NCBI GenBank assembly: GCA_001437625.1
Contig: LIAL01000044.1
Coordinates: forward strand, 1 to 9,652
DNA length: 9,652 nt
Direction: 5' to 3'
Source of the DNA: Nitrosopumilus sp. BACL13 MAG-121220-bin23
GTDB lineage: Archaea; Thermoproteota; Nitrososphaeria; Nitrososphaerales; Nitrosopumilaceae
The notes beneath the pieces are model-generated. The model ran no database searches. It saw nothing but the letters and a program-made list of their open reading frames with translations, and was not told the origin of the DNA. Positions 6,961 to 9,652 of this stretch are shown piece by piece. Made by a program: the position numbers and the translations under genes. Within the stretch, counting starts at the first letter, position 1. The number at the start of each line of letters is the position of its first letter.

Positions 6961-6969
6961 ATATTAAAC
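6961..6969 (+). promoter_or_regulatory. Weak TATA-like box before the EMC6-like gene
   Basis: ATATTAAAC is the best TATA-like sequence upstream of the TTG at 7002. Its centre predicts a transcript start near 6992, leaving a leader of about ten bases. The match is poorer than at the other promoters in this window. Confidence 0.25.
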
Positions 6970-7001
6970 ATGGTTTGATTAAGACAGGCTAGAAATTTAC
7001 T

Positions 7002-7484
7002 TTGGCCAAATTTAAAAAAAAACAATCTGAACCTACGCCTGGATCTAATGACTCACAGTCTAAAATTATAGATAAAATTGATATTCCTGAAACAGAAAAA
7101 TCTGAAGATATAGTAAATAATTCCAAAGAACCTTCTAAAGATCCACAAATTATTGATGTAGCTAAAAGTGTAAAAGATAAAAAATTATCTACGTTATTTT
7201 GGATACGTATTGCTTTAGGAATTATTGCAGGTGCTGCCACAACCCTTCTCCTTGAAGATATTGAAGGTGAAGAAAGAAGATGGACATCAATTGGATTTAT
7301 GATAATAGTATTTTTGGCATCAATTATACTTGCTAAAGGAATGAAAATGCAATTACCCTCTTCTGATAGAAAGAAAATTGTTACTCAAGGAATTGGTAGC
7401 TATGTATTTTTGTATTTATTTACATGGATTGTTACCTATACCCTAACCCATTTTAGTGATACTGCTACAGGAATTAATTTATAA
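7002..7484 (+). CDS. Small three-helix membrane protein, EMC6-like (membrane insertase family candidate)
   Basis: The 160-residue protein has a hydrophilic N-terminus (1-60) rich in Lys, Glu, Ser and Pro that looks disordered. Three predicted membrane helices follow at about 65-84, 95-113 and 129-150. The membrane part resembles EMC6, the conserved core subunit of the ER membrane protein complex with archaeal relatives. Shared features are a small-residue-rich first helix (GIIAGAATTLLL), a short charged link, a second helix ending in a basic loop (SSDRKK), and a third helix opened by a TQGIGSYVFLYLFTW segment like the TGGLIGG...FTY...FW stretch of human EMC6. This family call is from memory and pattern, not a search. 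If right, it would help insert or hold membrane proteins in the cytoplasmic membrane. TTG at 7002 is the first start after the in-frame stop at 6990-6992. The gene diverges from the NFACT gene across 102 bases, and cbiT follows after 27 bases. Confidence 0.6.
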   Translation: MAKFKKKQSEPTPGSNDSQSKIIDKIDIPETEKSEDIVNNSKEPSKDPQIIDVAKSVKDKKLSTLFWIRIALGIIAGAATTLLLEDIEGEERRWTSIGFMIIVFLASIILAKGMKMQLPSSDRKKIVTQGIGSYVFLYLFTWIVTYTLTHFSDTATGINL

Positions 7485-7499
7485 TTCAATTATAAATTA
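7475..7499. repeat. 25-base perfect inverted repeat upstream of cbiT
   Basis: Two 12-base arms (left arm TAATTTATAATT, 7475-7486) are perfectly complementary around a single C at 7487. The dyad spans the stop codon of the EMC6-like gene (7482-7484), contains the likely cbiT TATA box and ends 12 bases before the cbiT ATG. It could be an operator for a dimeric regulator, a paired promoter element or a chance palindrome in very AT-rich sequence. A stable RNA hairpin is unlikely from A/U pairs and a one-base loop. Confidence 0.6.
7478..7485 (+). promoter_or_regulatory. Candidate TATA box of the cobalamin genes
   Basis: TTTATAAT overlaps the stop codon of the upstream gene. Its centre predicts a transcript start near 7508, leaving a leader of about four bases before the cbiT ATG at 7512. 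A second copy in reverse orientation (ATTATAAA, 7489-7496) forms the right arm of the dyad and is too close to the ATG to drive cbiT. Confidence 0.4.
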
Positions 7500-7511
7500 G
7501 GAAGATAAATT

Positions 7512-8102
7512 ATGTGGAATTATAAAACACCTGGAATTCCTGATGAATATTTTGAGCGAGCAGAAAAAGTTCCAATTACTAAAGAAGAAGTAAGAACAAT
7601 ACAACTTAGCAAAGCAAGATTGAATGTAGGTCAAACTGTTTATGATATTGGTTGTGGTAGTGGTTCAATTTCTATTGAAGCAGCACTTCAAATTGAATCA
7701 AGTGGTAAAGTTTTAGCAATTGATTATGATGAAAATGCTGTTGAATTAACTAAAAAGAATTTAAAGAAATTTAATATTTCAAATGTTTCTGTAATTTTTG
7801 GTAATGCTAAAGAAAAAATATTAGATCTTGAAGAAGCTGATGTTATTTTTATTGGAGGAACAGGTGGCGATACTGCAGAAATAGTTAAGCTTTCTGAAAA
7901 TAAATTAAAAACTGGAGGTAGAATTGTAATTGGAACTATACTCATTGAAACACTTTATTCTGTATTACAAATTCTTGACAAATTAAATTTTAATTCTGTT
8001 GATATTACTCAGGTAACTATCTCTAAGAGTAGAAAAACTACTACTGGTACTATGATGTTGGCACGAAATCCAGTTACTATCATATCTGCTACTAAGGCCT
8101 AA
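7512..8102 (+). CDS. cbiT: Cobalt-precorrin C15-methyltransferase / C12-decarboxylase CbiT
   Basis: SAM-dependent class I methyltransferase that methylates C15 and removes the C12 acetate carboxyl of the corrin precursor (precorrin-8w step) in cobalamin synthesis. The 196-residue length fits stand-alone archaeal CbiT; bacterial CobL fuses this domain to CbiE. The N-terminus PGIPDEYFERAEKVPITKEEVR is typical. SAM motif I is VYDIGCGSGSISIE at 43-56, with the acidic residue after strand 2 at Asp71. GGTGGDT at 115-121 and the C-terminal GTMMLARNPV at 179-188 are CbiT hallmarks. The gene begins 27 bases after the EMC6-like gene and just after a perfect A/T dyad, so expression may be controlled there. 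cbiL follows after 35 bases on the same strand. No cbiE is in the window. Confidence 0.93.
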   Translation: MWNYKTPGIPDEYFERAEKVPITKEEVRTIQLSKARLNVGQTVYDIGCGSGSISIEAALQIESSGKVLAIDYDENAVELTKKNLKKFNISNVSVIFGNAKEKILDLEEADVIFIGGTGGDTAEIVKLSENKLKTGGRIVIGTILIETLYSVLQILDKLNFNSVDITQVTISKSRKTTTGTMMLARNPVTIISATKA

Positions 8103-8137
8103 TCTAGATTTTTAATTGGGTAAAAAGACTTCAAAAT

Positions 8138-8860
8138 ATGGCTGGATTAATTGGAATCGGAGTAGGTCCTGGAGATGTAGAACTTCTTACAGTTAAAGCA
8201 GTAAAAGCAATTCAAAATGCCGATATTATCATGTGTCCAGCCTCCAATGAAAATAGACCTAGTATAGCTCTATCTGTCGTTTCACCTATAATTGATAAAT
8301 CATTAAACCAAGAAATTATAAAATTAATTTTTCCAATGACTAAAGATAAAGACATTCTAGAAGCATCTTGGAAAAAAAATGCCAAAATAATGGCTGAAAC
8401 TGTTTTGAAAGGAAAAAATGTTGTATATCTTACAGTAGGTGATCCGTATCTGTATAGTACTTGGATTTACATGCACAGAGATTTAAAAGAAAATTATCCT
8501 AGCATGGATATCAGTGTAGTTCCAGGAATTGTTTCAATATTTTCATTTGCTTCAAAAGTTGGTATTAGTGTTGCAGAAGGTGCAGAAAAAGTTGCAATTA
8601 TTCCTTCTTGCTATGATTTATCCAGTGTAAAAGAAATTGCAAAGCATTCTGAATCAATGATATTTCTTAAAGACGGTAGATATTTTGATAAAGTAATTGA
8701 AGTTCTAAAAGAATCTGGATTTCCTGATAATTCTCTTTTTGCAATTGGACAAGATTTGGGAACAGAAAATGAAATTATAAGAACAATGACTTTAGGTGAA
8801 GTAAATAATGAATCATTAACTACAAAATATTTTTCAATTTTGGTGGTAAAACGTGTCTAA
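8138..8860 (+). CDS. cbiL: Precorrin-2 / cobalt-factor II C20-methyltransferase CbiL (CobI)
   Basis: Tetrapyrrole methylase that adds the C20 methyl from SAM to precorrin-2 or its cobalt form, committing the precursor to the corrin rather than the sirohaem branch. The 240-residue protein shows the family landmarks: IGVGPGDVELLTVKA at 7-21, the ADIIMCPAS segment at 28-36, LTVGDPYLYSTW at 98-109 and SVVPGIVSIFSFAS at 126-139. The MCP and YLYSTW variants are typical of the CbiL/CobI branch and separate it from CbiF and CbiH. Whether cobalt is already inserted cannot be told from sequence. ATG at 8138 fits the start of the family fold. Its last eight bases overlap the start of cbiF, so both are almost certainly on one mRNA. 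Confidence 0.92.
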   Translation: MAGLIGIGVGPGDVELLTVKAVKAIQNADIIMCPASNENRPSIALSVVSPIIDKSLNQEIIKLIFPMTKDKDILEASWKKNAKIMAETVLKGKNVVYLTVGDPYLYSTWIYMHRDLKENYPSMDISVVPGIVSIFSFASKVGISVAEGAEKVAIIPSCYDLSSVKEIAKHSESMIFLKDGRYFDKVIEVLKESGFPDNSLFAIGQDLGTENEIIRTMTLGEVNNESLTTKYFSILVVKRV

Positions 8861-9617
8861 CGTATTTTTTGTTGGTTGTGGTCCTGGAGATCCTGAATTA
8901 ATTACAGTCAAAGCTAAAAAACTAATTCAAAAAGCCGATATTGTAGTTTATTCTGGTTCATTAATTCCTGATCCAATATTGAAATTATGTAAAAAAGGAA
9001 AAATTCATGATGCAGCAAAATTAGTTAGAGAAGAAATTTTTGATTTATTATATAAAAATGCAAAAAAAGATAAACTTGTTGTTAGATTACATGATGGAGA
9101 TCCTGCAATTTATGGTGCAATTAGAGAACAAATTGATAATTTAGAAAAAAAAGGAATCGGATCAACAGTTGTACCTGGTGTTACATCATTTTTGGCTGCA
9201 GCTGCAGCACTTGGTACGCAATTAACACTACCTGGTGTTACACAAACAATGATAATTACAAGAGCTGAGTCTAGAACCAAAGTTCCTAAAAGAGAACAAA
9301 TATCTGAACTTGCAAAACATCAAGCAACATTAGTTTTTTACCTTAGTGTTCATTTACTAACTAAAATTACAAAAGAAGCAATTGCTGGAGGATATAAAAA
9401 AACTACTCCTGTTGCAGTAGTTTATCGAGCAAGTAGGAAAGATCAGAAAATAGTTCTTGGAACACTTGCCGATATTACAAACAAAGTTAAGGCTGAAAAA
9501 ATTACAATGACTGCTATTATTATAATTGGTGATGTAATAAAACCAAAATCATATGAATATTCAAAACTTTATGATAAAACATTTAGTCATGGTTTTAGAA
9601 AAGCTAAAGTCAAGTAG
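8853..9617 (+). CDS. cbiF: Precorrin-4 / cobalt-precorrin-4 C11-methyltransferase CbiF (CobM)
   Basis: SAM-dependent tetrapyrrole methylase that methylates C11 of the corrin precursor. The 254-residue length matches CbiF. Landmarks in order are VGCGPGDPELITVKA at 7-21, VVYSGSLIPD at 31-40, RLHDGDPAIYGAI at 78-90, VPGVTSFLAAAAALG at 107-121, ITRAESRTKVP at 135-145 and VVYRASRKDQ at 189-198. YSGSL together with RAESRTKVP is characteristic of the C11 enzyme among its paralogues. The start is GTG at 8853, eight bases inside cbiL, because the glycine-rich first strand begins only a few residues later. The stop leaves 35 A/T-rich bases to the window edge; further cbi genes such as cbiG or cbiH are expected there, by analogy with other clusters. 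Confidence 0.94.
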   Translation: MSNVFFVGCGPGDPELITVKAKKLIQKADIVVYSGSLIPDPILKLCKKGKIHDAAKLVREEIFDLLYKNAKKDKLVVRLHDGDPAIYGAIREQIDNLEKKGIGSTVVPGVTSFLAAAAALGTQLTLPGVTQTMIITRAESRTKVPKREQISELAKHQATLVFYLSVHLLTKITKEAIAGGYKKTTPVAVVYRASRKDQKIVLGTLADITNKVKAEKITMTAIIIIGDVIKPKSYEYSKLYDKTFSHGFRKAKVK

Positions 9618-9652
9618 ATAAAAATTTTACTTTATTATTAATATCAATTTAA

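Noticed and set aside
7014..7022. Run of nine A near the start of the EMC6-like gene, a possible slippage or sequencing error site
   Set aside because: The frame reads cleanly through it as three lysines within a Lys-rich N-terminus, and no alternative frame continues usefully.
6989..7240. Minus-strand open frame opposite the EMC6-like gene
   Set aside because: It mirrors the charged N-terminal coding region; the plus-strand frame has a sensible membrane topology and this one does not.
7724..7945. Minus-strand open frame inside cbiT
   Set aside because: It is antisense to the SAM-binding domain of CbiT and is rich in Phe, Ser and Pro as expected from reversed AT-rich codons.
8101..8110. Palindrome AATCTAGATT followed by T at the end of cbiT
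   Set aside because: Five-base arms with no loop cannot form a stable hairpin, and cbiL follows closely on the same strand, so a terminator is unlikely.
1..9652. CRISPR arrays, tRNA or rRNA genes, transposases, toxin-antitoxin or phage defence genes
   Set aside because: None was seen; nearly all bases are used by recognisable housekeeping genes and the gaps are too short.

Overview
The window is AT-rich (roughly 70% A+T by eye) and reads as a piece of an ammonia-oxidising archaeon (Thaumarchaeota/Nitrososphaerota, most like the Nitrosopumilus group). The support is indirect but consistent. There is an archaeal phosphomevalonate dehydratase pair (DUF521 + DUF126), an archaeal-type NFACT/RqcH protein, stand-alone CbiT, CbiL and CbiF corrin enzymes, no Shine-Dalgarno sequences, and TATA-like boxes placed about 26 bases before several start codons, as expected for leaderless archaeal transcripts. 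No rRNA, tRNA, CRISPR array, insertion sequence or phage gene was seen. Coding density is very high: the longest gene-free stretches are bases 1-138 and 6900-7001.

Layout. Bases 139-2047 hold a two-gene sulfate assimilation operon, an Fe-S-type APS reductase (cysH) followed by ATP sulfurylase (sat). Next is a gene for a secreted, C-terminally anchored protein of unknown function (2078-2743). It runs tail-to-tail into endonuclease III (nth, minus strand), and their coding ends overlap. A 54-base gap (3378-3431) with one palindromic TTATAA separates nth from the divergent phosphomevalonate dehydratase large/small pair (3432-4972; 4-base ATGA overlap). This pair overlaps tail-to-tail with a long minus-strand gene for an NFACT ribosome quality control protein (4950-6899). 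Divergent from that is a small three-helix membrane protein that resembles EMC6 (7002-7484). The window ends in a cobalamin (corrin ring) cluster: cbiT, cbiL, cbiF (7512-9617), probably continuing beyond the right edge.

How the genes work together. Sat activates sulfate to APS and CysH reduces APS to sulfite. The dehydratase pair makes the trans-anhydromevalonate 5-phosphate intermediate of the archaeal mevalonate route to isoprenoid lipids. CbiL, CbiF and CbiT methylate the corrin ring at C20, C11 and C15 (CbiT also decarboxylates C12). NFACT and the EMC6-like protein both belong to families acting on nascent chains (stalled ribosomes; membrane insertion), but their adjacency is the only link seen here.

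Most of the window is core metabolism. I found no clear new multi-gene system. The best leads are the EMC6-like gene beside the NFACT gene, a 25-base perfect A/T dyad over the cbiT promoter, Asp-to-Glu changes at two residues of NFACT known to matter for C-terminal tailing in relatives, and the unknown surface protein.
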